Both the position numbers and the translations under genes were made by a program. Positions 46,711-57,600 of a stretch of 64,000 bases of DNA are shown here, piece by piece. Where the stretch lies: NCBI RefSeq assembly GCF_003054445.1, contig NC_042508.1, positions 2,477,748-2,541,747 on the forward strand. The letters are read 5' to 3'. Source of the DNA: Pichia kudriavzevii. Its lineage: Eukaryota > Ascomycota > Pichiomycetes > Pichiales > Pichiaceae. Below the pieces are notes generated by a model. The model was not told the DNA's origin. It saw only the letters and a list, made by a program, of their open reading frames with translations, and made no database searches. The first letter of the stretch is position 1; each line of letters opens with the position of its first letter.

Positions 46711-48528
46711 ATGGCCGTCATGCCCGCTCCGTCCACAGTTACACCTAGTGCATCATCCGAATCTGTCAAGACAGTCAAACAAACGTCATCCCCATCTTTT
46801 ATCCACAAGCTCTATGCCATGCTTGAGGAGCCTGAAATGGACGAGTTAATATGGTGGCATGAAAACCAGACTAATTTCTTTGTGAGACCATGTGAAGAGT
46901 TTACTAAGAATCTTTCCAAGTATTTCAAACATGCTAACGTGGCATCATTCATTAGACAATTGAACATGTATGGCTTCCACAAAGTTGATAATAGTAACAG
47001 TCATCACAATAATAACAATTCCAGCAATGTCAATGATCATAATAATTCCAACAACACTAATGATTCTAATAACTCGAGTAATGCCAATACTGTTAAAAAG
47101 TCGAGTGGACCTAATGAGTCTAATGAGTCTAATGCAGCTGATAACCCCAACATGAAAGATAATGGTAACGAAAACACTAGTAACACTAATCCAAACATTG
47201 GATCTGTTAATGCCGAAAAGGATAACAAGGATGAAAAACCTACAGGTGACAAGGATGCGGGTAATTCTAGTCGCAACTTAGATAACAACCATGGACAGAT
47301 ATGGGAGTTTAAACATAACTCTGGAGTGTTTCGAAAGGGAAATGTTGAGGGCTTGAATAGCATTAAAAGGAGATCCTTCAAAAATACCCCTGACAAAGAA
47401 TCTAAATTAGTTTATGATATACCGCCTGTACCCTATTCCACTACACTCCATAATGGTGCGACTAACATTGCGGTGACAAATTCGCATATTGCTGGTTCGT
47501 CTACTCCTGAAAACTATCATCATATTCAGCAGCTTTTGTTGCAGCAGCAGCAGCAACAGCAGCAACAGCAGCAACAAAATCAACAAAATCAACATTTTAA
47601 TAGATTGTCATTTGATCAAAATAATCAAAGAAGCTCTATACCTGGACAATACGAGTTTTCTGAGGATCGCAGTACAATACTTTTCCAAGCTCAAATTAGT
47701 CAGTTGGAACACGATAGAAATTCTTTGTTTAATCATATAAAGGATCTGCAAGCTTGGAACCACACTCTGCAAATCAAATTTAATGAAATGGCTATAAAAA
47801 TGGAAGAGATCCAAAAAGTCAATGATATTTACAGAGAAGAACTAGCTCATATTAACTACGATTTTGTTACGACATTGGATGCGATTAGAGACTCTTGTAA
47901 GAACCAAGGTGTTCTTGATAATGTTCGCTCAAAGACGCTACAAAGAAGTGCCTATAGAGATATGACCTTTAAAAACTTAGCATATCAGTACCAGGGACCC
48001 GTCCAGGTACAAGGTATGCAAAATGTTTCTAACATTCCTAATCCTGTTCCAGCTGGTCCTGTTTCTCACATAAGAAATGGAAGTTATTCGACCTTAGCTA
48101 ATCGAAATTCTTCTACTGCATCCGTTTCATCGAACCCTTATTTTACTGCTCTAAAAAGACCATCAACTTCTACCAGCGGACTAGGTAATTCAAATACAAA
48201 TGTCAATGCCAATGTAAACGCTAGTACTACTCCAAATGTTAACACAAGCACAATTTCTGGGAATACTAATCCGCCTCCACCAGGGAGTATTCCTCAAGGT
48301 TCTGAGACTCCTTTCCAGAGAGATATTAGATATTCTGTTTCCACATCCTCAGGAAGGACAAGAAATCCTTCAATTTATGACCCTCTCCAGCCGTTGCCAG
48401 TACAGGCAAGCTTTTATCCTGTTGACATAAATTCCTTAAGTAGACAACATTCGTTATCACAGGTTTATGTTACACATAGAAAAGAAGAGCTGGACGATAA
48501 AAAGGATGTGAAAAAACAAAAGCATTGA
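46711..48528 (+). CDS. SFL1: HSF-type transcription factor, Sfl1/Mga1-like, with split DNA-binding domain
   Basis: A 605-residue protein. The HSF DNA-binding domain begins at SFIHKLYAMLEEPEMDELIWW and includes the recognition region KYFKHANVASFIRQLNMYGFHKV (about 69-91). It then breaks for about 100 Asn/Ser-rich residues and resumes with IWEFKHNSGVFRKGN (near 194). A glutamine run (about 277-288) and a coiled coil (about 325-375) follow. Sfl1 represses filamentation and flocculation genes in Sc, and Mga1 is its paralogous relative. The choice of SFL1 rests on SFL1 (YOR140W) lying in the same general Sc region as RTC5 and RIO1, which is weak. Confidence 0.65.
   Translation: MAVMPAPSTVTPSASSESVKTVKQTSSPSFIHKLYAMLEEPEMDELIWWHENQTNFFVRPCEEFTKNLSKYFKHANVASFIRQLNMYGFHKVDNSNSHHNNNNSSNVNDHNNSNNTNDSNNSSNANTVKKSSGPNESNESNAADNPNMKDNGNENTSNTNPNIGSVNAEKDNKDEKPTGDKDAGNSSRNLDNNHGQIWEFKHNSGVFRKGNVEGLNSIKRRSFKNTPDKESKLVYDIPPVPYSTTLHNGATNIAVTNSHIAGSSTPENYHHIQQLLLQQQQQQQQQQQQNQQNQHFNRLSFDQNNQRSSIPGQYEFSEDRSTILFQAQISQLEHDRNSLFNHIKDLQAWNHTLQIKFNEMAIKMEEIQKVNDIYREELAHINYDFVTTLDAIRDSCKNQGVLDNVRSKTLQRSAYRDMTFKNLAYQYQGPVQVQGMQNVSNIPNPVPAGPVSHIRNGSYSTLANRNSSTASVSSNPYFTALKRPSTSTSGLGNSNTNVNANVNASTTPNVNTSTISGNTNPPPPGSIPQGSETPFQRDIRYSVSTSSGRTRNPSIYDPLQPLPVQASFYPVDINSLSRQHSLSQVYVTHRKEELDDKKDVKKQKH
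47538..47579 (+). repeat. CAG/CAA repeat coding for poly-Gln in the HSF factor
   Basis: A run of mixed CAG and CAA codons gives about 12 glutamines, followed by alternating Asn and Gln. Likely length-variable between strains. Confidence 0.9.
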
Positions 48529-48697
48529 GCCGACACCATAAGTAAAGTACCCTTAGGAAGATTTTCAAACTGATTCTAGAATTTATTAGTGTATCCCGTT
48601 ATGTACAGTAAATTTATATAATGTATATATTTATGACCCGCCTTAAAGAAATGATAAAAGACGCCATAGCCAGAATTTACGATTACTATCAGCACGT

Positions 48698-49486
48698 TCA
48701 GTCACTATTTTTATTCTCGTTAGATTCGCAAAGTTGAGGTACAGTTTCTTCATCTTTCACATTCAACAGTGGTATGTTGGAGTTACGTGCTTGTTTCATT
48801 TCTTGGTAATAATCATATCCTGATAAAACCTCAATTTTATCTACCAACAAATCGAAGGGACCATGTTGACCATCGGCCAGTGATAAACCGACTGATTTGA
48901 TTCTGTCTTTTTCAAACTCAGCTTCATATTGGATTTGGACACTACCTCTATTGGTTAAGACAAACTCGGACAAATCAATAAATATATTTTCCCAGACTGG
49001 AGTTTCGTTGTCTCCTGGTCTAGTAAAAAGCCTATGCTGATACAAATCGGTTCTTGACATTGTATCGGTTTGAACATTGACCATAAACTTCCTATTAGGC
49101 GTCAAATTTAGAACACGCAAATGCAAAACTTGAAAGGGTGACCAATCCCACCAGAAATTGGCTTGACTCTTGAATATATAGAACGGCTTGAATTGTGCCT
49201 TTGGATCTTTTATTCTGTTCTTCGTTTTGAACATGGCCCAACCAGATTGTAAAACTTTGGGATTACCTTTAGGTAGAGTCGGATTTAGTAACCCATGAAA
49301 TCTTGCGACTAATGGGGATTCCGTTGCCGGTCTGTACGGGTCGAAATATGCCGTGGAATAACCACCTAAAGATGAATCCGATGTGGTTTGGATACGGGGG
49401 AAGGTAGCTGGGTCCGAGAAATCCAGTATACACAAACGTGTAGGTCTCTGTGGTGTCTTTAGATGCTTCACAAGGGACTTGAACAT
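48698..49486 (-). CDS. Complex I intermediate-associated protein CIA30 (NDUFAF1)
   Basis: 262 residues from the ATG at 49486 (MFKSLVKHLKTPQ); the frame extends further only to a TTG. The basic N-terminus suits mitochondrial import. The CIA30 pattern is clear: SDSSLGGYSTAYF (the S-D-x-S-x-G-G-x-S block), ARFHGLL, the lectin-like beta region FWWDWSPFQVLHLRVL and a final domain DRIKSVGLSLADGQHGPFDLLVDKIEVL. CIA30 assists assembly of the respiratory complex I membrane arm. Its presence suggests a yeast that retains complex I, unlike Saccharomyces. It is divergent from KEI1, with only about 170 bp between starts. Confidence 0.9.
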   Translation of the reverse strand: MFKSLVKHLKTPQRPTRLCILDFSDPATFPRIQTTSDSSLGGYSTAYFDPYRPATESPLVARFHGLLNPTLPKGNPKVLQSGWAMFKTKNRIKDPKAQFKPFYIFKSQANFWWDWSPFQVLHLRVLNLTPNRKFMVNVQTDTMSRTDLYQHRLFTRPGDNETPVWENIFIDLSEFVLTNRGSVQIQYEAEFEKDRIKSVGLSLADGQHGPFDLLVDKIEVLSGYDYYQEMKQARNSNIPLLNVKDEETVPQLCESNENKNSD

Positions 49487-49656
49487 GTTTTTAGCTGTAT
49501 GCAAACCAAACCCAAAAGAAATTGCAATGACAACTTTGTTAGCAGGAGTTTTCCTGCCAGTTTTATATTCGTTGATCTTTTTTTCTACCTTTTTTCCCCT
49601 TGTTCATAAGAAATACATCCTCCATAAATAACGCCTTCCCTTTCGCCAAAGCATCC

Positions 49657-50286
49657 ATGCATCTACTTCGTTTTCTTCCTAGAACCTCGTTTGGAGTCCC
49701 CCTCCATGCTGTTGTCCAACTAGTGCTGCTCTTCAATGCAGTCAACAAGGCTTCTGGTTTGTATGGTCTCCTGTCAATATTCACAGCGCACCCGGTCGAT
49801 GGTATACAATGGACCTACTATCTAACAAACACGGCTCTATTCATTTTAACAGTAAGTACATATATCTACATCATCAAATTACCTTCATCAAACTTAAACA
49901 ATGATGCAAGTTTGCCTGCCCTTAAATGCATAGCTGTATTTACCATTTGTTATGTTGCCGATTTTCTTTCCGGAAATCTTTTCATGCTGTACTTGGCTAA
50001 CCTTTGGATCAAGGAGGAAAACCAAGGAGCAGCCAGCATTCAGAATTCCACTTCTGTTTATGTCTCTCATTTGGTGAAAAGGGTTTCAAAGGAAACTAAA
50101 TTACAAAGTGCTAGTGAGCAATATGAAATTGGAGTGTCTGTGATTACAATACTTATCTCAGAATTGATCAGAGGTTACTTTGTGTCTCTAGTGCTTTCTT
50201 ACTATCTTCGTCTTCGTAGGAGGGTCCAGAGACGTGTACATGGCTGGTTTGCTCGTCCCGTGGACGTTTTAGACAAATTGCTCTAG
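49657..50286 (+). CDS. KEI1: Inositol phosphorylceramide synthase subunit Kei1
   Basis: 209 residues from the ATG at 49657 (MHLLRFLPRTSFGVPLHA); an ATG 19 codons upstream is possible, but Sc Kei1 starts at the equivalent of LPKSF. Four hydrophobic spans are seen, and the conserved stretch LYGLLSIFTAHPVDGIQWTYYL corresponds to Sc ILALFTGHPLDF. Kei1 pairs with Aur1 in the Golgi for IPC synthesis and is cleaved by Kex2; the KR pair near residue 138 (LVKRVSKE) is a possible cleavage site. KEI1 (YDR367W) lies close to ESF1 (YDR365C) in Sc as here. Confidence 0.82.
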   Translation: MHLLRFLPRTSFGVPLHAVVQLVLLFNAVNKASGLYGLLSIFTAHPVDGIQWTYYLTNTALFILTVSTYIYIIKLPSSNLNNDASLPALKCIAVFTICYVADFLSGNLFMLYLANLWIKEENQGAASIQNSTSVYVSHLVKRVSKETKLQSASEQYEIGVSVITILISELIRGYFVSLVLSYYLRLRRRVQRRVHGWFARPVDVLDKLL

Positions 50287-50492
50287 TCCCGCCGTGTTGT
50301 TGCTCGTTCCTTTCAATTTAGTGTGTAGCCTCGTATACGTTATACATAATATATAAAAAATTTCAGGAAAAAATTATTTTTTGATCAATTCTTTTGTTAA
50401 AACTTGTCAGCTTTAATTCCAGGCCGAATAAGTATAATTTTTATCGTTTGAATACACTCACCACTTAGTTGTTGCCTATTGAAACATCTACA

Positions 50493-51869
50493 ATGTCTTT
50501 TTCTGATTATTCCTCAGACGAAGATGACTTCAGTCCAGTCTCTAGCACGCATATATCTCAGGCCAGGGAGAAGACGGAAATTTTTGATAAATTTGCAGAT
50601 AAAATCAACTTAGAGCCTTATCACAATCACAGAATTACAAGAGACAAAGCCTTAAGGGCCACTGTTGACCAAGTGTTGGATCCAAGGACGTTGCGGTTTT
50701 TGGGAAAGATTTTCAATACTGGCTTAATAACGAAAATTAATGGGTGTGTGTCTACAGGGAAAGAAGCAAATATTTATTATTCTGAAAACGAATCAACTGG
50801 CCTTGAATATGCCGTCAAAATCTATAAGACCTCGATTCTTGTTTTTAAAGATAGAACCAGATACGTGGTGGGTGAACACCGTTTTGGTGAAAAACAGTCT
50901 AAAAACCCAAGACAAATGGTTAAGAATTGGGCTGAAAAAGAATATAGAAACTTGAAAAGACTACATGCAGAACCGCTGATAAATTCACCTGAACCAATGG
51001 ATTTACGTGAGAATATTCTAGTTATGGAATATTTGACACGTGGAAAAGGTGAGCCATCTCCAAAACTAAGGGATTACGATTTTACTGATTTAACTGATGT
51101 TATACATTACTATCATGAAATGTTAATTCTCATGAGAGTTTTATACCAGAATTGTAGGCTAGTCCATGCAGATCTAAGTGAATACAACACCATTGTACAC
51201 AACAACAAATTATATGTCTTTGATGTTTCGCAATCAGTGGAACCAGACCATCCGATGGCCATGGACTTTTTAAGAATGGACATAAAAAACGTGAATGATT
51301 TTTTTAACAGAATTAAGAAGATCAATGTTTATGCAGAACGTGATATTTTTAAATTTGTGATTTCGCCTCATGACGTTCTTTTCAAAGATTTTGACCACGA
51401 AGAAAAAAATAATCCTGAAACGAAAACAATATTGGAAGAATACCTCAATTCTCTACATCTTAAATCAACTGAAGAAGATGAATTTCAAGATGAGGTATTT
51501 AGGAGTCTACACTTGGTCTCAAGTCTTCACAATATAGATGAGAGAGACTTCAATAAGTTTGCAAATGGGGATATAGATACTTTAGTTGATTTAGTTGGGA
51601 ATACCAAAATCAGCAAGATTCAAGACTCTAGTCGTGACTCTGCAAGCGATGATGAAGAAGAACAAGATGAATACAGTGATGTTGATTCCACAGATGATGA
51701 GAATGAGGAAAGCAAATCTGCAAAAAAGGAATTAAAGCTCAAAAAGTTTGAAGATAAAGATGAAAAAAAAGCCCGCAAGCAAAAGGCTAAGGAGGAAGCA
51801 AGGGAAAAGCGTCAAAATAAAATGAAAAAACATGTTAAGAAAAAGCTAGTTAAGAAGGGTAAGAAATGA
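50493..51869 (+). CDS. RIO1: Atypical protein kinase Rio1
   Basis: 458 residues (Sc 484) from the ATG at 50493 (MSFSDYSSDEDDF); an upstream in-frame ATG adds 8 residues. The RIO1 kinase motifs are the glycine-substitute loop CVSTGKEANIYY, catalytic Lys in YAVKIYKTS, catalytic loop LVHADLSEYN, metal-binding VFDVSQSVEPDHP and MAMDFLRMDIKNVNDFF. A basic tail (KKARKQKAKEEAREKRQ) follows an acidic segment. Rio1 acts in late cytoplasmic 20S pre-rRNA processing and also in nuclear chromosome functions. RTC5-RIO1 proximity recalls Sc YOR118W-YOR119C. Confidence 0.95.
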   Translation: MSFSDYSSDEDDFSPVSSTHISQAREKTEIFDKFADKINLEPYHNHRITRDKALRATVDQVLDPRTLRFLGKIFNTGLITKINGCVSTGKEANIYYSENESTGLEYAVKIYKTSILVFKDRTRYVVGEHRFGEKQSKNPRQMVKNWAEKEYRNLKRLHAEPLINSPEPMDLRENILVMEYLTRGKGEPSPKLRDYDFTDLTDVIHYYHEMLILMRVLYQNCRLVHADLSEYNTIVHNNKLYVFDVSQSVEPDHPMAMDFLRMDIKNVNDFFNRIKKINVYAERDIFKFVISPHDVLFKDFDHEEKNNPETKTILEEYLNSLHLKSTEEDEFQDEVFRSLHLVSSLHNIDERDFNKFANGDIDTLVDLVGNTKISKIQDSSRDSASDDEEEQDEYSDVDSTDDENEESKSAKKELKLKKFEDKDEKKARKQKAKEEAREKRQNKMKKHVKKKLVKKGKK

Positions 51870-52876
51870 TGTTTTTGGAAAAAGGATCAATTGGTTGTAG
51901 AAGCTATATCCATAATTATAAACTTTAATTGCCATATGATAATTGCCTTGGATCTGCCTATCATCACACTTGATTACTTTGGGCCGTTTTCTTTTGCTGC
52001 TAATTCAATACTGGCACGGCACTAAAAGTTCACATATAAAAGTACAATCTTTATAATTACTTTCTTTTTGAACCTTTTATCGCATTCAGTATCAGATCTA
52101 GACTGAACAAGTTTAATGTGTTTTAGAGGCGTATATATCTTTTTCATCGTAACTATAGGTTGAACATTGATTGTTTGACTTTCTCCTGCTTATTCTACCA
52201 GGTTCATTGAACCATGGTAGAATAATTGTGTGCGGAAGATCTTCCAATAGTAAAAGATTACTCTTTTATGCGGACCCCTATCTGTTTAGCACTCGTTATA
52301 TACCTATCTCGTTGTCTTTTTGTGAAGTGAAAGATTTCGGAACAAATTCGTGACTGATTTCTTAGAAATTGAGCCTAATCCTTGGTTTATTGGACGAAAT
52401 GTTGACGGTATACTGGCCAGAAATAGTCCGTTAGGGTTGGTTTTGTGATGGTTACTAAACCCGCAATATTATAGAAGTACTATCAATTACACGTGATCAT
52501 AAAGATAGCGCAAAAGCAAACAATTCTTTTCAAATTTTAGTTAAACAAATGTATGTATATATAGCTACGAAGAAGAAAACCGAAATTAATTCTTACAGTA
52601 GAATCATGCTGCCTAATAATAACTTCTTCTAGGTTAAAATAACTCAAAAAAATGCTACAAAGTCCTAAGTTGCGTTTGAAGTTCTCTACCATTATCTAAT
52701 AAGGCGAAGTTTAGATAGGAAATTCAATTCCCAATCCAGTATATTCTTCCGACATTTCAGACAACACTGCGATTAAAGAGAACCTTCGTATAACCAAATA
52801 GATCTTTCTTTCTAGAAATTAAACTCCGCCACTTTCACAATAACAACCATCCTCAAAAAAAAAAAAACATGTTTAG
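51870..52876. other. 1 kb intergenic region between RIO1 and tRNA-Ala
   Basis: No credible coding frame; a 60-codon frame at 52171-52353 has no coding character. A CACGTGAT E-box lies at 52490-52497. I see no other recognisable element. Confidence 0.5.
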
Positions 52877-52949
52877 TGGACGAGACCGGAGTCGAACCGA
52901 TGACCTTTCGCTTGCAAGGCGAACGCGCTACCAACTACGCCACACGCCC
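52877..52949 (-). tRNA. tRNA-Ala (TGC), no intron
   Basis: The minus strand reads GGGCGTG at the 5' end and ends CTCGTCCA; the 73-nt cloverleaf has D arm GGCG...AGC, anticodon loop CTTGCAA (anticodon TGC) with stem TTCGC/GCGAA and T arm around GGTTCGACTCC. It is close to Sc tRNA-Ala(UGC). A 3' oligo-T terminator (poly-A on the plus strand) is at about 52856-52867. No Ty3-like insertion is seen upstream of it, unlike at the tRNA-Tyr. Confidence 0.95.
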
Positions 52950-54642
52950 AGTTATAAAATTTTAAGCTGCTCGTTGATATTTTCGACTATAGTTGTAATA
53001 TTTTTATTGCCTTATAATAAGATCTGAATTTATTTCTACACAGGCAAAACACAATATTCAAGTAGTATCAAAAATCTTAAAGAAAAAAATTTTGTTAGTT
53101 TTGTCAAATTCTTGTAAGTACAATATTTTTAAAATCATTATTTTTCTGTGTACTCTGGTGTTTTTTTCAGTTGAGTTTGAATAAATTTGAAAAGATATGG
53201 AGGAAAAGGTTTTAAGTACTAGAGTAAAATCATTGCTCTCTGAGCTATATAGTTTAAGCTTCAACAATTCGAAACTTAAAATATGCGTGATAATACTCAT
53301 CTTGCTAATCATATCTGATTGGATTAGGTGATGAAATATGGAGATCATTAACTTCTTACTAACAGGGTTTACTTTTTCAGTTTTTCTATAATACAAAAAA
53401 GTCTTACCAGTTTATTTTTTAATTTATTAGACATCTGTTATCTTTCTCGGCATATAACGATACCTTCTTTTTCTTTATTTTTTCTCACGTAAATTTACTT
53501 AACAGTGATTGATTTTTAAGCGTTATATAGGGGTTTTATCAATAGGTGTAATGATTGCAAAAAAAAAAGACTTTTTTCATCCAGCTTTTAATGCATCTAA
53601 TCCTTAAGGCAAAAAGTTTTTACCCCCTTTCTGGTTTTGTAAAGTAGCTAGTACTGATGAGGCTATTTTTTTTTGGTTAAGAGTTGTGATATCCAATTTA
53701 ACTGGAGTTACTTGTAAACGTAAAATAGTTTATTCATTTTTGAGTTAGTTTTCTTGCAAAAAAAGGAATACAAAAAATCTTTACAAAAAACAAATGTCTT
53801 ATTTATTCAATGTAGATAGAATAAACTATACATATAATCTTTTATTTTCTATCTGAAGACAATTTCAAACTTTTTTTTTGCCTAATTAGATACCTGTCCC
53901 AAATTTGAAATGCAATAATTCCTCAATTTATGATCGTTACAATGTTTGATAGTTGAAAAGACTTTATTTGAACATGCAATAGAAGTCATATGTTATCATA
54001 TAAACAAAAGAAGCTCCAACTGCATTGGTTTTTTTGGCGGTCTTCACCAAGCAAGGTAGTTGGAAGGAAAAGTTATTGGATAAACGGTCTTTCGGCCTAC
54101 GTGCAAATCTATTTCCTCTAGAGCCAGGTCTACATTCCTTTTAATATAGACTTAACCACTACGGTAGATAATGATATTCTTAATTCACTAATTATACCTG
54201 GATATCCATGCATAAAGAATAGACTGCTTTTCTAATAGGTAAATAAAGGCCAAGCGATTAAGCTACTCGTATGAATGCTGTAACTTCGGCCGAGGATATC
54301 TGTACACTTTCCATATTGGGACTAACACCGGAAGCAGAATTCTCGGGTTTGCCGGACTTTAGCACGATGGCAGTTTTTAAGTCCGATTCGCTTACTATGC
54401 TTCAGTTTGCTTTATTTTTTCTTACTAATAATGACCGATGACTTTGTCTGAAAACCGGAAATCAATGTTATCTCCACAAAAGCAGCAGGGTTCAGTCGTT
54501 TCAAGCAAAAAAAAAAACTTCTCTCTGATCCCTTTAAAATTATACGTTTTGCCACTTGGCACCCTTTGTTTTAAGCAATTCTTTTAACCTACACTAACCA
54601 AACGTTTCAATTGTTAGAATAATCTTCTTTGGTTAGTCGACC
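52950..54642. other. 1.7 kb upstream region of the ABC transporter gene
   Basis: AT-rich with many A/T runs in 52950-54000, then a more balanced promoter-like part at 54000-54640. The latter contains several CGG triplets (around 54092, 54288, 54329, 54354 and 54457), the half-sites of Zn2Cys6 activators such as those controlling drug pumps. No exact Pdr1/Pdr3 site (TCCGYGGA) was found by eye. A 112-codon frame at 53058-53396 on the minus strand is A/T-driven and not convincing. Confidence 0.45.
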
Positions 54643-57600
54643 ATGTCATCTGTCAGTGATTCCAGTGTTGGAAAACGTGATGTCCCTTCTGCATGCGAGA
54701 AAATGCAACACAATTCTTCTAATGCTAGTGACGGAATCAATTCTTTCCATCCTGGTTACCAAAACCAAAATGAAGATTTTAACGACGAAGTGATAAACAT
54801 CCACAGGGCAATTACCAGGGAATCTCATTTTAATGAAGCAATTGGTACCAATGACAACCAAGTCCTTCAGCGTCTTTCAACATTATCTAGAACTTTATCC
54901 CATATGACTGCTGCAGACATGAAATCTTTCAAAATCGACGAGAATGATTTTGATTTAAAGGCAATTCTTAAATTCATGGCACACAAGAATGAGGAGAACG
55001 GTATCAAAACGAAAAATTGTGAAGTTGTTTTCAAAGATCTAACAATCACAGGTAAAAACACCTCTGCTTCCGTTGTTAAAGATGTCACCGATGTATTTTT
55101 TCCACCATACGCTTTTATAAGAAACAGGATAGAGGCCAGAAGGAATGCTTTTGATTTCAAGAAATTGCCAAAGACGAGAAAAATTGTTAAGGATGCCACT
55201 GGTTACTTACTGCCTGGTACAATGACTTTAGTATTAGGAAGACCTGGTGCTGGTTGCTCTTCACTTTTGAAAGTTTTATCAGGAGAAACTAAAACTTATA
55301 TAGGTTACGAAGGTGAAATATCTTATGGAGGAATTCCATCTGACGTGATGTTCAAAGACCATAAGAACCAGTTGATTTACAATCCCGAATTGGACGTTCA
55401 TTTTCCTTACCTAACTGTCGAGGAAACCATGCAATTTGCAATTGGGTGTAAGACGCCAAATATTAGGATCAATAATGTATCAAGGAAAGAATACATCAAT
55501 ACTATCAAGGACCTATATCTCACTTTGTTTGGTTTGAAACACGTTGAAAAAACGTTGGTTGGTAATGATTTTGTCAGAGGTATTTCAGGTGGTCAAAGAA
55601 AAAGGGTTTCCATTGCAGAAGCCATGGTAACAAAAGGTACTGTTTTCTGTTTTGATAACGCTACAAGAGGTTTGGATGCATCGACCGCCCTAGAATTTGC
55701 AGAATCATTAAGAACATCGACAAACATCACTGAAACAACTTCTGTTGTTACCATTTATCAAGCGTCTGAGAATATATACAAACTTTTCGATTATGTTACT
55801 GTTCTGTATCTTGGTCGTCAAGTTTATTTTGGTCCTATTGATCAAGCCGTTGACTTTTTTTACAGAATGGGTTACGAGAAACCTTCGAGACAGACTACAC
55901 CGGAGTTTTTGACCGCAGTGACTGATCCTCTAGCCAGAAATATCAGAGCTGGATTCAAGCAATCAGAAATTCCACAAACCGCTGATGAATTCGAACAGTA
56001 CTGGAAAAATTCCCCTGAATATGCTGATTTGGTTCGTACTGTGGATTCAAAACTTCAATATGCAAATGGAAGTGAAACTCACCAAAATTTCAAAGATGTG
56101 GCAGTTGCTGAAAAACAGAAATGGACATCTTCAAAATCTCCATACATCATCAACTTCGTCGAGCAATTAAAGTTGTGTTGTGAGAGGAGGTTTCACAATC
56201 TTGTTAATAATAAAGCCTATACTTTGACATTAGTTTTTGCTGCTGTTATTCAGTCGTTGATTATTGGTTCCCTCTATTACAATACAACGGAAGAAACAAT
56301 CGGTGCTTTTTCGAGAGGTGGTGTTCTTTTCTTCTCATGCCTTTATTTTGCAATTATGTCCCTCGCTGAAACTGCAGATTTGTTTATGGATAAACCAATT
56401 TTGAATAAGCAATTCTGCTACACTATGTACCGTCCTTCTGCAGAATTAATTGCTAAACAGTTGGTATCCTTTCCAGTCCGATGCCTAGCAATCACATGTT
56501 TTTCTTTGATTATTTACTTCTTATCAAACCTGAAGAGAGAAGCTGGCTCTTTTTTTATTTATTACTTATTTGTCAATTTGATTGTGCAGGCTGTTGTTTC
56601 ATTATTTACATTGCTCGCTTCTCTAATGCCAGATCTATCTGCCGCTAATGGTATTAATGGTATAACTATGATGTCAATGATTGTGTACTCATCATATATG
56701 ATTCAAAGGCCTTCTATGTGGTGGTGGTTCAAATGGTTCTCATATTGTAACCCGGTTCTATATGCATTTGAATCAATGATCCTATCTGAATTTAGGGGAA
56801 GGGTTATGCCTTGCTCAGAGACTCAGTTAATTCCGTCTGGCCCATCCTATAGCAGCATCAATCCTCTTATAAATCAGGTCTGTGGGTTTGTTGGTGCTGC
56901 TCCTTCCAAGGAACTATATAATGGCAGAAATGATGTCGATGGTATGATTTATTTGAAATTAGCATTTCAGTATACGTGGGGCCATATGTGGAGAAACTTT
57001 GGTATAATGTTTGCGTTCATTTTTGGTTACCTTTCGATTAATGCTATTTTAGTCGAAAACTATAATCCGATTGTCGCCTCATCTGACAAACTACTATTTA
57101 TTCATGGTGCAAACATTCCTACCTCACTTTTGGAAGCTATTGGTGTCACTGATAACACTGTTGATCCCGAAAGTAATGCTGGTATAAAAGAGAAGTCCGA
57201 AGATGAAATAAATGACGAAATTTCAGAGTCTAGAAGGTCGACCACAAACCTTGAAAATCAGAAGTTAGGATCCAGTGATATTTTCATGTGGCAGAATGTT
57301 GACTATGTTGTTCCTTATGACGGCGAAGATAGAAAGTTGCTAGACAATGTGCAAGGGTACGTTTTGCCAGGTACATTAACTGCATTGATGGGTGAATCCG
57401 GTGCTGGTAAGACTACTTTGTTGAATGTTCTATCTAGGCGTGTGGATGTTGGTGTCGTAAGTGGGGACATGCTTATTAATGGAAAACCGATTGATTCCTC
57501 CTTTGAAAGGAGAACTGGTTATGTTCAACAGCAGGACCTTCATATTGCAGAATTGACTGTTAGAGAATCTTTGATTTTCAGTGCAAGATTAAGAAGACCA

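Noticed and set aside
52490-52497. CDEI-like CACGTGAT as part of a point centromere
   Set aside because: No adjacent short AT-rich CDEII followed by a CDEIII-like CCGAA core was seen, and point centromeres are confined to Saccharomycetaceae.
53058-53396. 112-codon minus-strand frame before the ABC transporter
   Set aside because: Its composition is Lys/Ile/Phe/Ser from A/T runs, and it has no domain.
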